Origin: Eutrigla gurnardus
Lineage: Eukaryota > Chordata > Actinopteri > Perciformes > Triglidae
Assembly (NCBI GenBank): GCA_963514095.1
Contig: OY741266.1
Location: forward strand, 10,075,797-10,139,796
DNA: 64,000 nt
Direction: 5' to 3'
Of the stretch, positions 25,908 to 39,186 are shown in pieces (the first letter of the stretch is position 1; each line of letters begins with the position of its first letter). The position numbers were made by a program, and so were the translations under genes. Below the pieces are notes generated by a model, which saw only the letters and a list, made by a program, of their open reading frames with translations, searched no databases and had not been told where the DNA came from.

Positions 25908-28900
25908 GATGTGAAACGCAGCCTGCTAATGGTGGTAATGATGGATTTTTTATAAAACACTTCACTAACACAGATGTATTGTCCCAGTGTCTGAAGCAAC
26001 AGGATTAGATGTGATCGAGACAGTGCACAGACACGCTGGAAGCCACAACTGATCGGACTTTGGGGAAATAAGCGCAGAGCACGACTTTCGCTGTTTCTTA
26101 TTAAAAGTGCTGACAGTCGTGGAGACGAGAGGCCAACAGCAGCAGCAGCAGCAGAGACAACAGAGAGACATGTGGACGTACTCTCTGGTTATTTAGGAAA
26201 AGGGCCAAAGAGACGTTCAAAAACGCTAGAGGAGTTTTAAATAAAGACAGCGGGTTATTTATGTAACCTGTTCATGTCCTGGAATGGTGTTGATACAAGT
26301 GGATTCCGCCAGGAGGACTTATAGGGGCAACATGTTGCTCTCAAAGGGAATGAGGGAATACAATAAATAAATATATATAAATAAATTAAATGTGGAAAAA
26401 AGGGATCTTTCACCAAACCGAACAAAACCCAAGACTACAACATAAATACAAAAAATAAGATCCATGCGAAGTTCTTGGCACTGCTCGTTTATCTTTTTTG
26501 TTTTAATATCCACTTATTGTTGTTTCATTTTTCAAATGGCAGGCTTTGCAATGACAAATCAAGTAAACGTTAGAATAAAGCAACGCAACAAAATAATCAT
26601 TTTCGTTCTCGCTTGCATGTCATTGTGGTATTAATATTGATAGTTGTTCTCTCGGCATGTCTGCGTGAGAAATGTATTTATTGTTTCAGCTGTGCGTGTG
26701 TCGTTATCCTTCTCGCTTTTTAAAAATCAGACGTCTAATGACATTCCTCCAACATGACGGCTAATCAATAATTAAATGTTGACCTCCCCTCACATTTGGC
26801 CACATCAATTATTCATCTCTCTTTGAATTTGTGATTTAAGTTTTTTTGTTCCAGCCTAATTTGGATTATTCCATTTAACAAAACAGCGCGTCTGTGGTGG
26901 GATGACGTTTGGATTTTTTTTTAGATAATGAGGGAACGGAGGCCCGGGTGGCCCATTCACTCAACAGCAGAGTGCTTTTTGGTGTCATAGTTTTAATGTT
27001 TAAAACGAAGAGCTTCAGTCCATGGCTGGTTCTGTTCATTATAACACAAAGACAAATAATATGGCCTAACTAGGTTATCCACTGCAGACCTCCACCTACC
27101 CATTCACACTATAGTAAAAGGCCAGTTGTTGCACTAAAGGGAGCAACCGTGTGCTGCATTTCGATTTTATTTTCAAAATAAAATCTTTTCAATTTCATTC
27201 AATTGAAAAAAAGACTAAACTTGCATGAGCTAAAAAAGTGGGTATTATTTGTGTTATGTGTACATAAGTAAAACATCCTATATGATAAAAAAAACAGGCT
27301 CATTTTAATCGATGTTATCGTTTTTTAGATAGACTACGATTCGTATTTGGGACGAACTACAAGTGGCTGCAGCGGCACGTTAGCAGTATTGGCAAGTTAA
27401 GCAGCCATTAATAATAATGATGAATATAATATGAAACGTTCTTTTAAAGATTTATCAGCAAACTTCCACACAAACAAATAATAGAATAATCATCAAAAGC
27501 ACGGAGGATATTCATAATATAAAATTATATGATCATTATGAATTTAATCGTATTATATTATTAAAAACATCGACAATATACTACTACTACTAATAATAAA
27601 AGTAGAGATAAATAACAGGTGAAAGACAATCGTTCTGATGATTTACTTGACATCAGCCTCAAGCGGCTGTATAATATCCACAGTTTATACCATGACCTTC
27701 CTAAATGTGTTTTTTGTTTGAATATGAATTCTGGTGTCTTTTATACAGATGCTGCTGACTGGGAGGCTCACACATGCCCGACGGCCTGTTTGGAGAATGA
27801 CCAGTTGAGTGGAAAAACACCAAAATGTCCCCCTAACCCCCAAAAATCCCATGGCACCATCCCTTTCCCCCTTTTTACCCCCTTAACCCTTAATTAATTT
27901 ACAAACAACGGTTTGCACAGTCGGACTGCAGCGTGTACTCAGCACGAGCGACTCAAGCGCGACCGGAAGTTGCAGAAGGCCAGACAGATTTCATCCAAAG
28001 TTTCAGGTAACAAAAACGAAAAACGTCAAATAAAATCGAGGTTTCCAGAACGAACAAAAAAGGTGCTCATAACTGTCCACGTGAACAATCGAAAACAACA
28101 TTTCTCAGCATGACAGCTAGATGTTTATCTAAACCACCGCTCACCAAAGGTGCAGCGCGAGACCTATTCTTTTTAAAAATCGGAGGGGAAAAAACACGGC
28201 AGGAAAAATGTTACCTGCAAAACACATCTGGGGAAATAAAGACAGCGGCCAGTAATTAAAAAAAAAAAACACCACATAATCACATAACACTCATCAGTAT
28301 GATGAATTTCGAAGAATGGGCCTAACATGAAAGCAGAAGTACACCTGAACTACACGTAGATCATCATTTAAGTATATCATTTGGAATGCAAGCTCAACAG
28401 AACTATTCATTATTAAATAATGGACAGAAGAAAGCATTTGTTAAAAAAAAAAAAAATCTGCACACTTAATCATTAATGCTACACGGAGGAAACATACAGC
28501 CATTCGTCTATTAAAGTGGCTTAAATAATCGTTTATACCCCCTGATGCACCATATGCTTATGCTGACCTCCTTTCAATGAGGCAATAATTCCAATGTTTG
28601 TTTTCTCTTCTTCTTCAAATACTGTTGATAAAAATGTGGACTGCTGATCTAAAATCCTACTCGATCCTCTGTAAACCATTAAGATTATTGTATTTTATGG
28701 GACACAGGGAGAGACAATAATAATATAACTCAAATGTTTTTACGGGACTTGATTTATATAATCAACACAAAATGTAAAACAAATCAAATTAAATGAAAAA
28801 AATAAGGAGCTACCAAAAGAAAAGTTTTGTTGTTTCTTGGAAGAAAACATGAAAATCAATTCAACAGCTATTCCGACAGTTACAAGAACAAACTGGAGGA

Positions 28901-31900
28901 TATTCGTTGGCGCGCGTCGGCCCGGATCATGTAAGGCAACTTATAAGCAACAATTAGGCCGAGCTTTGGGTTAATAAAAGCCCTGAGCGGTGTAACTCAC
29001 CACAGCCCCTGAAACCAGCCATTACTCCAGACCACAACGGCTCTGATGCCACACTGTTTAAAGACCCTGCATTATGTGGGCAATAAGTTCCCTACAGCTC
29101 AGTGTGAGAGGAGGAGGCCGGCTGTGGGACCAGGCAGGCAAAGTTCAGACTACATGGAGGGGCTTATAATGCTTGTCTGTAAAACTGCTCATTATTCTTT
29201 CCCCTTAAAATTAACCCCCTTAAAAACCAGGCTACAATAATAACTTCAAACCATGATGTTGAAAACTAATGATCTGAAAACAAGTAATAAATATTCACCT
29301 ATCAAGAGATGGACTTGGCAGCAACTCTTGTCTGCAAGTGTAGCGGGACAAGCCACGTATCAACTTCAATCAACAGGTAAACATTTGATCACATAAATGA
29401 TTAAATAGTAAATGCATTAGAACAACGATATAAGGATCCATTTCAGGTTATTTTCAGTAGAGAGAATATGGCATCTGAGCTGTTTAGAAATCACACAGAC
29501 TGCATACACACAAGGTGAATTGTTCCTTTCTTTACTAGTCCCCAAACCAAAATTAAACACTCTGAATTGTGAAATAATTTATTAAAAAAATGATGATTGT
29601 GTGGAATAAAGCAAAGCAATATAACTGAGGGTCAAAATAAGAATTACATGTCCTCAGAAGTGAAGATTAAACAGGATGTCATTCGCTAAACTTTACTCCC
29701 TAAAAACAAAGAAGAATATATAAATAAAAAGAAAAATGCGGAAGAAAATGGCAGCACTCCCGGCAAATTCATTGTACCGTAAATGCAGATGTTTGATCTC
29801 CAAATTTGCTGCTGGTTACAGCTGAAACTACCGAGGCCTAACAATATCTACATAAAGTCAGTCAAACGTGCAAGAAATAAAGAAAAGCAAATATAGCTGA
29901 GCTGGAGAATGGAGCAACTATTATACTTAGATGTTGGAGGGACAGCAGGACACTGCAAAGACACAAAGTACAACACACAACATATCAATCTAAACCAAAC
30001 GGGCCACAGTGCTGCTGCCACTCTTCACTCTGTCTCCTGGAGCACATCTCTCACTGCCCTGCTGCAGCAAATAAAGTCAGGGGAAACTAAACACCCAGTT
30101 GGCCTTATACAAAACATACTCTGCACTAAGACCGTGTCCCCCGCCTTCTACAATCTTCTTTCCTCTCCCTGCTAAAAGAAATGGCCCGGAGAACTCTGCG
30201 TCTCCATGCGAGAAGCGCAATAACCGATGGAAAAAGGAAAAGGGAAAAACAAGGCTCTTTTTGTCCGTGGCGGCCGAGGTTTTATCCCCGCGTTGCCGAG
30301 TGTTGTCTAGCATTACAAATCTCAGCCCTGGCCTGGATGGACACAGGAGGGCTCTGCTGGCCCTGCTCACACTGTCTGCATCCTTTACGCTCTGCCATGC
30401 AAATAAACCCAAATGAGAGAGCAGCTGAAGGGGGAGAGAGAAGAAGATGGAGGGTTTGTTGAAGGGAGGGGGGAGGAAAAAAAGGAAGGAAGGAAAGAGA
30501 AACGAAGGAAGAGTTAAGGACGGGAAGGCTGCAAAGAGGAAATGTAGAAATGTATGTGGCGAGGACGGAAATAGTTGGTCTGAAGTAGTCGCACGGGGAG
30601 AAAAACCCAGTGTGTGTTTGTGTGTGAGACAGAAAGAAAGAGAGCGGGTACTAACCGGCCACTGGAGGGGTGAGGAATGCCCGGCCCTGGCACGGGAGAA
30701 TGGGATGGAGGGTGGAGTATGTTCACATCGCTGCTGCCAGCCGAGCACATTCCCACTACACAGTCATGGAGACTTTTTAACCTACAGATACGGAAGCAGA
30801 CGCAGGAGAGTTTTCTCACCAGTCTGGGTCTGCAGGGCTTATCTGATGAAAACACTGTAGAATAAGGCCTCTTTAATAATCCAAAGTCATGCTGACATCA
30901 TCTGGCAAAAACAGAAATGAACAATATTCTTTTTTTGTGTGTATCTTTTTATTTCAATTTGACAGCGAGAGTCCTCACAAGTCGTGATAAGTATCAGAGG
31001 CATGACTTTCATTTAAAAAATAGAAATAAATGGTCTCACTAATAAATACACCTTTTCTACTCAGACCTGTTTAGTGGAAGGAAATTAAAAAGTGAAAGCC
31101 ACCAATCAATATTGAACACCGAGTTGTTTACAAACTTCCTTCTAATTGTTTGACATATTATAAACAGAATTTAAAATGCATGTCGTGTCACGCGTGTGTG
31201 GTCATTCATAATCTTATACACTTTTTGGGGGGGGGACTATATATTAATGTTTGACGATGTAAGAAAACCTTATTTTAAATTAAAATGTATTCCTAGTTGA
31301 ACAGCAATAACAATGAAATTATTTATATTTAACACACTTATTGTACGGTCATTTTTATAGAACATGATGAATTATTCCACCACATTAAACTACCCAACGG
31401 TATATAAACCTCGACCATCTGTTATATTAAACGCTGCTTACATCCTAATTCTTCACAAATAATAATCCAACGGTGTAATAAATCATACAGCACTAAATAG
31501 TCTGTCTACGTCTTGCAGATAATACTTTCACTAATAAACAGAGATTATGAAGCCGTAACGTCAGGAGAGTACTACGTGGAGAACGTGACGAGCCGTTTGT
31601 TTTTCTGCGAACAGACCTCGGCTTTCTGGGAACTCTTCTGAGACGAGCGTAAAGCGTAGCCTGTCTTTGTGTCTCAGACGGTGCGGTGGTTTATCAGCGG
31701 CTGACATGAGGCTCAGCTGTGATAAGAGACACACGCACGCAGTTGAACTTATAAAACCTGACCCCACTTTTGAATCAGGCATTTTGAATCAGCAAAAATA
31801 TGGAGTTATGCAGTTATATTATTATGATTAGAACTGAAACTTTTAATTGATAAATCGATTAGTTGATGAGCAGTAAACAACCATAATATAAATATCTGCA

Positions 31901-32519
31901 AAGTGGTAATCCACTGAATTGAACTGTTTCTGAATTGTGTGCATAGATAACTTTTTTGTGTTTAAAACTGCTTTTTTTCACCCTGGGAATGTCACCACAG
32001 ACGCCCATTAGTTATACTGCAAATGTATAAATATTGTAATGCTTTTTCTCATGGCGCCATATAGCTCGATCATAATCGATAGTGTCTTTGAAAGATGCAG
32101 AATAATTTGCCAGTTTCAGCTTCTCTTACAGAAGTAAATTGAATATCTTTGGCTTTTAGTTGGTTACTCAAAAGAAGGCAGTAGTTTGATTTCTGGGGAA
32201 ACTGTGATGGGAAATTAAAAATGTTTTTGTACATTTCCTAAACTTAAACCCAAATTAATTGAGGAAAATACAGCTCAGATTTCTAATGAAGATAATTATT
32301 AGTTGCATCCCGATTCCAATAATAATAATAATAATAATAATATAATAATAATGATGATAACTGTACTCTTCTTATTATAATCTTATTAAAAGCTGTTTAA
32401 ATAAGAGGATAATATTCAACATGGAACCTGCTTTCAAGGACACAATGACACACTGCGGTCTGTATTTGTGAGACACTCCCTGACATCACTCCTCTTTGTG
32501 TCATAAACAGTCAGCAAAC
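25751..32519. other. Intergenic, AT-rich, possible non-coding regulatory DNA
   Basis: No gene is supported. Two stretches look unlike background: about 26590-26900, dense in homeodomain-like ATTA/TAAT words with no microsatellite, and about 28890-29060, containing TTATAAGCAACAATTAGG and GTGTAACTCACCAC. They are candidates for conserved elements only. Confidence 0.35.
25868..25905. repeat. (CT)n microsatellite
   Basis: This is a pure CT run of about 19 units. Confidence 0.97.
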
Positions 32520-32539
32520 GTGACCTGATGTGAGGTCAC
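32520..32539. promoter_or_regulatory. Everted nuclear-receptor repeat (ER6)
   Basis: GTGACCT, six bases (GATGTG), then AGGTCAC: two perfect AGGTCA half-sites pointing away from each other. ER6 layouts are bound by some RXR heterodimers. It lies far upstream of nfix and the function is inferred from the motif only. Confidence 0.35.
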
Positions 32540-34858
32540 CTAAAGCGCCGCACACACAGGCGGGCATTGTGTCCCCGTGTCTCCACCCACACTGCGAGCG
32601 GCCGCGACTTCAGCACCCAGTGGATTTGTTCTGGGCCGGGCAGGTCAGCGCCGGTGCAGTGTAGAAAAGTTAGTTAGTTTTGTGTTTGCGTGGAGAGGAG
32701 GAGGGCGGCTGAATGGAGGTTGTGTGTGCGTGCGTGCGTGTGTGTGTGTGTGCTCCCCCAGGAGAAAAGAGGACTCCTAATCTGTTTTCCTGGCTCTTCT
32801 TTAAAGGGAGAGCAAGACACACTAGAGGCTCCCTCTGATCTGCTGCCCCATCCATCCCTCACTTTCTCTCTCTCTCTCCTCCATCCCTCCTTTCCTCGCT
32901 TCCATCATCTGTCTCTCGCTCCCTCTGCTTTTAGCCCTCGTTTCCTCGGCCCCCCGTCCCTATGCTCTCTCATCTGTCGTGTTGGCCCGCTCTGGTCTTT
33001 GTATGGCGACAGCCCCCGTCTCCAGATATTGCCTAAGAGCTCTGATTCCACTTAATCACTCCGTTTTTTATTAGTTTTCCCTCGCAGGGTATTTTGTGTT
33101 CTGAATTGCGTTTATCTATTATGCTGTTTCAGATTTATTGCTTTAGGAGGCAGACTGTGTGGCACACTACCCACCAATACGGTACACGACGCTGTGATCT
33201 CTCTACGTCTGCCCCTCTTTATGCCTGTCTGCTTTCATCCCTTCAAAATTAAACGAACAAACACACAAGGAGGGTGCCGTGCCACAACTCCTCTCGTACT
33301 TTTTCCTATACTTTTGTTTTTTTTTATTAGTTTTCTTTTATTGGGCGTCTCAAGCTCTCGGCTGCATTTATTTAACATGACGCAAAAGACCACAGGGGAA
33401 GAGTATGTGGCATCAGTTTCTCGGATGGTACTCTACTCTTGGATCCATCTGTCCTGGCATCTTATGCGCCTCGTTTGCTTTACTTTTACCAATTTCACAA
33501 TAAAAAAATGGAAATCACAGGTATGGCTTTCTCTATGAGCACAGATGTCTGTCTTTGAAAGAATTTTCTGGAATTAGCAGAATACTTAGAGTGGCTTAGT
33601 AGTGACTGTGGCACCTTTAAAATCACATTATGTTCTTAAAGGGCAAAAATATACTGTTTATTATTCATTATTGTGCGCTGTTGAGACTTTTCTTTAGCAA
33701 ACAAACACTAATGCTCGAAGTTGTTTTCTGTGCCATGGCTTTGCCCTGCAGTCTGAACTGCTTATTTCTACTTAATTAGGGGACATGGCATGCATACTCA
33801 AAATATTTTGCCCCAAAATGGCGGCATACCATCCCGGCCCTCCATTTTGTTCTGTCACTGATCGAGTCTGGATCCTGCACCTGACTTGTTGGACCAGTGT
33901 TTGCATTTGAAAATACCCTCTCTCCATGCCCTGCTGTTACTATGCATTCGTCTTCTGGTTATTGGTGACCACCAGTGTCGTTAACCTGCTGCACCAATAG
34001 GAAGGCGCCCTCTGACTGATGTCCCCTCCTTCTCCAGTCTGCTTCCAGGGGCTTCCTGTGACCGGGGCGGGGAGGGGGGGGCATGGGCGCTGGCCATCAC
34101 CTCGACCGAATCCAGAACCAAATGAGAGCGCTGCAGATAGAGAAAACAGAAACACTGAGTGAGCGAGGATAATTAATAAAAATATGATGATACAATGATA
34201 ATCAAGACAAAAGCATGAAACATGATGACCATGTAGATGACAGCAGCTCCCTTTTAGGAGGAAAAAAAGAAAGAAAAATTAATATTCATGACCCTGTCCC
34301 TCCCACCCAAATTAAGCACCCTCCCTTCCTCCCTCCTCACTTCCTCTCCCCTCCATTGGGTGGCAACACTTGGTAGGGCACATGGTGAGACAGCTGTTGC
34401 AGGGCAACATGGGCATCTGTGGTGCTACATAGAGGAGAGGGGATATGTGTGTGTTGGGGGTGGGTGTGTGTGTGTGTGTGTGTGTGGGGGGAGGAGGGGC
34501 GGTTAGGGGTGCAGACAACATCAAGTGAGCTAGACAGTACCCTGTCTCTGCCCTGTGTGCATATGTGTTTGTGTTGAGTGTGTCCTAAAGTTTCGGGGAT
34601 TATTATTGGATCCTTGTGGACAGGTGGAGAGGTATTCTAGGGACAGACAAGAGAGAGGATCGAGAGCGAGAAGAAGGAACAAGAAGCCAACTCTTCTTCT
34701 TCTTCTTCATCCATGCCAAAAGCTGCAGATGAAAAGTAGCACCTGTCCTCCAAGCTATGACAGAAACGACATTAGCATAAGAACACTAGGATGAGTCGCT
34801 CCAAGACTGGAGTTAGTGCCTCCAACACCCAAACCCTCACATGCACACCGAGACACAC

Positions 34859-34900
<42 letters not shown>

Positions 34901-36238
34901 CTTCCTATGCACCTTCCTCTTCAGATGGAATGGGCGTTTTCCCAGGGTTATTATCACATGCCAGGTGCCCCCCCAGCTCCCCCCTCCTCATATACACACA
35001 CATACACCTCACCCCCACCCATTCCTCTCCCTCCTCTCTCCCAGCACCTACCACACACCCTTGCCATTTCTCTCTCCCCCAAAGCGCCAGCGCAGCCCCA
35101 CCTCGCGGTGCCAAAGTGGGCAGCCTCTGCCTTGGCGTTGCCTGGGCCTTCTGGTGCCCTAGATAGCTGCGTGAGTGTGTGTGTGTGTGTGTGCGTGCTC
35201 GCTCTGGCCCAGGTCTGTGCGGACACAGCCAGCCCTTTAAACTGTGTCAAGGCTCCAGATGCTGGGAGAGACTGGGATTAACACAGGCGTTTGTATTCAG
35301 ACACATACGCACAGACAGACAGACACACACACATCAGATTTTCTCTCGGCCCATATATTGCATCATAACTTCACATGCTTACATGTTTTGACCAAAGTGC
35401 GCGAGTGAGTCATACACAGAAGGGAAATATATGAAACAGATCAGACAAAGAAGAGCCCCCGCTTCGATATTAATCAAAGTAAAAGCCCTTTCAGGGCGGC
35501 GCTGACACGGCTTCCCTCTACACCTATACCACCCTTTTTAATGGTGTTAATACAATGCTGGATCAAAAGCAGGAGAGTATACGTGATACAAAGGTATCAG
35601 CGATCCAATGAGGAACCAACGCGCCTTGGCACTGCTCTGAGATGATGCACTGATGCCAATGCCGCACCTCAGAAAGTGCAGTTGGATTAGACAGACAGAG
35701 AAAAGGGCCTCAGAGACCTGACATACACACACCAGTGTCCGTACACTAGCCCTTTAGCAGCATGCCACTACCCTGAGGGCATGAATGCACACACACACAC
35801 GCACACATACACACACATGCAAAGACACACACAGATATCAACCAAGCGTCCACCTACTGTTTCTTTAGTGGTGTGCCACTGCCCTCAGGGTATGCAGATT
35901 TACACAAACACTTACACAAAAAATACATTCACACAAACACACACCGGCGTTCACATTCCACTGGTGCTTCTGACATCACTGCAACTGAACTTACTGAAAA
36001 GGGCCGAAGTGATGTGAATGATAGAGAATTACCAAGGCAGTCCCCTGCAAACTAGCAAAGGCCTGCTAATTGCAAGTATGCAAGCATGTGTGTCCAAGTG
36101 TGTGAAAGAGAGAGAGAGAGAGTGGGGGAATGTTTTCTCCCAGTGTTCAGCGTCTCTCTCTCTCTCTCTGTGTGTGTGTCTTGCTGAGCAGTAGTTATGG
36201 TGCCAGTTATGGAGTGTTTGCCATAGCAGGGAGCTGCC

Positions 36239-36368
36239 TTGGCACCGTGCCCTAATTTAGGGGAATTAAAAAGCACTAGACAGGCCCCTTTGTGGCACCG
36301 TGCGCCCGCTTTAATCTCCCCACGCCTCAGCGGGCACCCACAGCACCAGGAGTGGGCACCGTGCCCAC
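36239..36368. promoter_or_regulatory. Three GGCACCGTG motifs in 130 bp, NFI-like half-sites nearby
   Basis: TTGGCACCGTGCCC starts at about 36239, TGGCACCGTGCGCCC at about 36294, and the palindrome GTGGGCAC-C-GTGCCCAC at 36352-36368. Spacing is about 54-60 bp. TTGGC/GCC(A/C) pairs resemble NFI sites, which would suit autoregulation of nfix, but this is speculation. Confidence 0.3.
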
Positions 36369-36486
36369 ATGACCCCAGGCAATATGGAAATCGCCACCAA
36401 AAATCCTAACTAAGCGCCGAGCCCTGCCCCTGGTGCACAGTGTACACAGTACACACGGACATGCGCAAAGCGATGTGGTCACACAC

Positions 36487-36587
<101 letters not shown>

Positions 36588-37977
36588 GCAAAAGGGACAA
36601 CACCCTGCTCACAATGGTGCTGTGCAGACTTTACTCACACGCATATTCACACATATGATTAAAAACATGAAGGAGTAATTGCGGGCTGTTCACATGTGTA
36701 CATAATTACAACACTGAAACACACACACTTATGGTAGTTTCAGGGCACAAGGGCATGAAATGAAATACTCCCGTTGTTGTCCCTGGTGGCGTGTGTATAC
36801 AAGCACACGTTCACTTTTCCTCTCATCCGAAGTTGGTGTGTGTTCTTTTTGAAGTGTAGGTGAATGTAATGCTTGTCATGAGGTCATCCATCAGGTCTAA
36901 TGAAACTGGCAGACCCTGACACTGTCTCACTGGGCAGCACCGCTGGCGCCGCAAGCTAACTCAAGGAGAAATGGACTGATTTAATTACACAGCGAGGGCA
37001 CACGCACACACACATACACACACACACACACACACGCACACACACACACAGAACCACACATAAACACACCTGCATGCACACGCACAGAGAGGAAATGGTG
37101 TACATGAACACATGCAGGCACACACACAAGCACTTTGCATCGATGTACATAATCAGGAGGAAAAATGCAATCAGACACACAGATAGACATTAAAAAGCCA
37201 ACTGAGGAGAGCAGGTAGACGCACAAAGACACACACACACACACACACACACACAAAGCTCACAACGCTCATATATCATATATCGCCCATTAGCCACTTC
37301 TTGCCAAAATGCCAGCTAGCAGACTGGTGCAAACTTTTGAAGTAGATGAGCTCAACGTGGTTGTTCATATTTGCTGATAAACAGAACCCAATGCATCATC
37401 ATAGCCAATTTTCTCAATTAGTTGTTTGGTTCATGAAAGGGCAGAAAATGGTGAAAATCTATGTATCATTTTTTTGCTCAGAACTCAGAGATATTAAGTT
37501 TACCGTCAGAGAGGGGTAAAGAAACCAGAAAATATTCACATTAAAAAAGCTGGAATCAGAGAATTTCCACAGAAAAAACATGTGCCCATAACAAAAGTCC
37601 ACGATTTGTTTAGTAGCTGACAGCTAATTGATTAATCATTGCAGGTCTAGTCATAGCTATGGTAGGGTAAGGTTGACTGCAAGCTAGCTGCACCTCCTCA
37701 CTGCAGGTTCACAATGTTCCCTTCCCTAAAACAAAGACCCACTTTGGCCCTGGAACAGGACGCACTCCCATCTCCCTCTCTCCCTCTCTCTCTCTCTGTC
37801 CATTTGTCTCCCTACTGGTTTCACTTAATAAGCTTCAAAGGTTTCTGGGCAACGTTGCTTTCAAAAAAAAAAAAAAAGTTACCATGGCATTTTTTTGGCA
37901 CAGGGCATCTTCCCTCTTACTGAGGATATGGGGTTGCCATGACATCAGTGGGCACCTTATAAAGCATACAATTGTAT

Positions 37978-37979
<2 letters not shown>

Positions 37980-38032
<53 letters not shown>

Positions 38033-38037
38033 CGTAT

Positions 38038-38083
<46 letters not shown>

Positions 38084-38091
38084 GCGCGCGC
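37980..38091. repeat. (GT)n microsatellite, about 55 units, ending in GCGC
   Basis: The GT run has TATG interruptions at about 38029-38043 and ends in GCGCGCGCG. Confidence 0.97.
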
Positions 38092-38221
38092 ACAACAGAT
38101 ATCCTGTGCCAACCTCGGCTAAATGCTTAGACACTGGTAGGAAACCCAGGACAGCGGCAAAGCCAAGTGACAGAGTTCAACTTTGCGCGCCAACTCATGC
38201 TAACAGATCACTTCATATATA

Positions 38222-38246
38222 ACACACACACAGACAGACGGACACA

Positions 38247-38289
<43 letters not shown>

Positions 38290-38302
38290 ACACACACACA
38301 CC
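38222..38302. repeat. (CA)n microsatellite
   Basis: The CA run has GA interruptions. It lies about 130 bp from an opposite-strand GT run, forming an inverted pair. Confidence 0.95.
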
Positions 38303-39186
38303 AGAAATCTCTCTTTTCTCCTCAATGTATTTAATCTCACTGCTCCGATGCTTTTCAAACTGTATGTCTGAACATGAAATTAAAACTGTATAGCATGTTT
38401 TTGGCTACGGCACGTCATTGATTAATAAACTCAACAACAAAAGAACTGAGAGTAAACAGCATAAATGCTTTTCCTGCACGGTACATTCTGTGTTTGTTTT
38501 GGTTAAACTTACTCCAGAGAGTCTCAAAATCCAAGTGCTTACTTTAAAATTGGCTCTGTATTCCCACCGATGGTTAATGTTTTCATACTGGCATCCTTCT
38601 TTGTCCCTGCTAATGTCTGTGCGTGTGTGCGTGCGTGCGTGTGTGACTTTGTGCGTGCGCATTTATTTTGTGCACTCTCATTCAAAGTAATTAACAGTGC
38701 ATGCACAAGTAACCTGAAATTTCCATTCAGCAGTAAACACAACCGATGGTGATGAATGCAAAGGTCGGAGCCAAAGCAGTTAATAATAATAATGTATTTT
38801 GTGTAAAAGTAATATATGACAACTACAATTCCTGTTCTTGCTGCGAAAGTCAAATGGGAACTCAAAGTTGTATTTGCCCAAAGTGAAAGTACTCTTTGTG
38901 GTCTGGCTTCAGCAGCCGCCGCGCAATTCAGTGCTATCGAGTCTCCACTAATGTGATGGGAGCCGGGAGCAACTGCAGCGTGTCTCTGGTTTTGGCTGCA
39001 TCTTTCCACACGTAGAAGAAAGTTCTGATTTGAATTTAGGCTTGTTCGAGCTTCTTCGACTGTGTAACACATAACAGTTGTCCCTATAATTTCTCGTTTT
39101 CTTCAGTAACAGAAGTGGTAAAAACAGTGCTTTGGTCAATTCCTTGTGTGTGGTGGAGACACGTGAATAGGGAACAGACATTTAAA

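Noticed and set aside
27619..27897. 92-codon plus-strand frame
   Set aside because: No conserved features, AT-rich codons and no gene context.
30077..30748. 223-codon minus-strand frame
   Set aside because: It opposes a purine-rich plus strand and the residues are Phe/Ser/Leu/Pro-rich. Competing frames of similar quality lie on the other strand.
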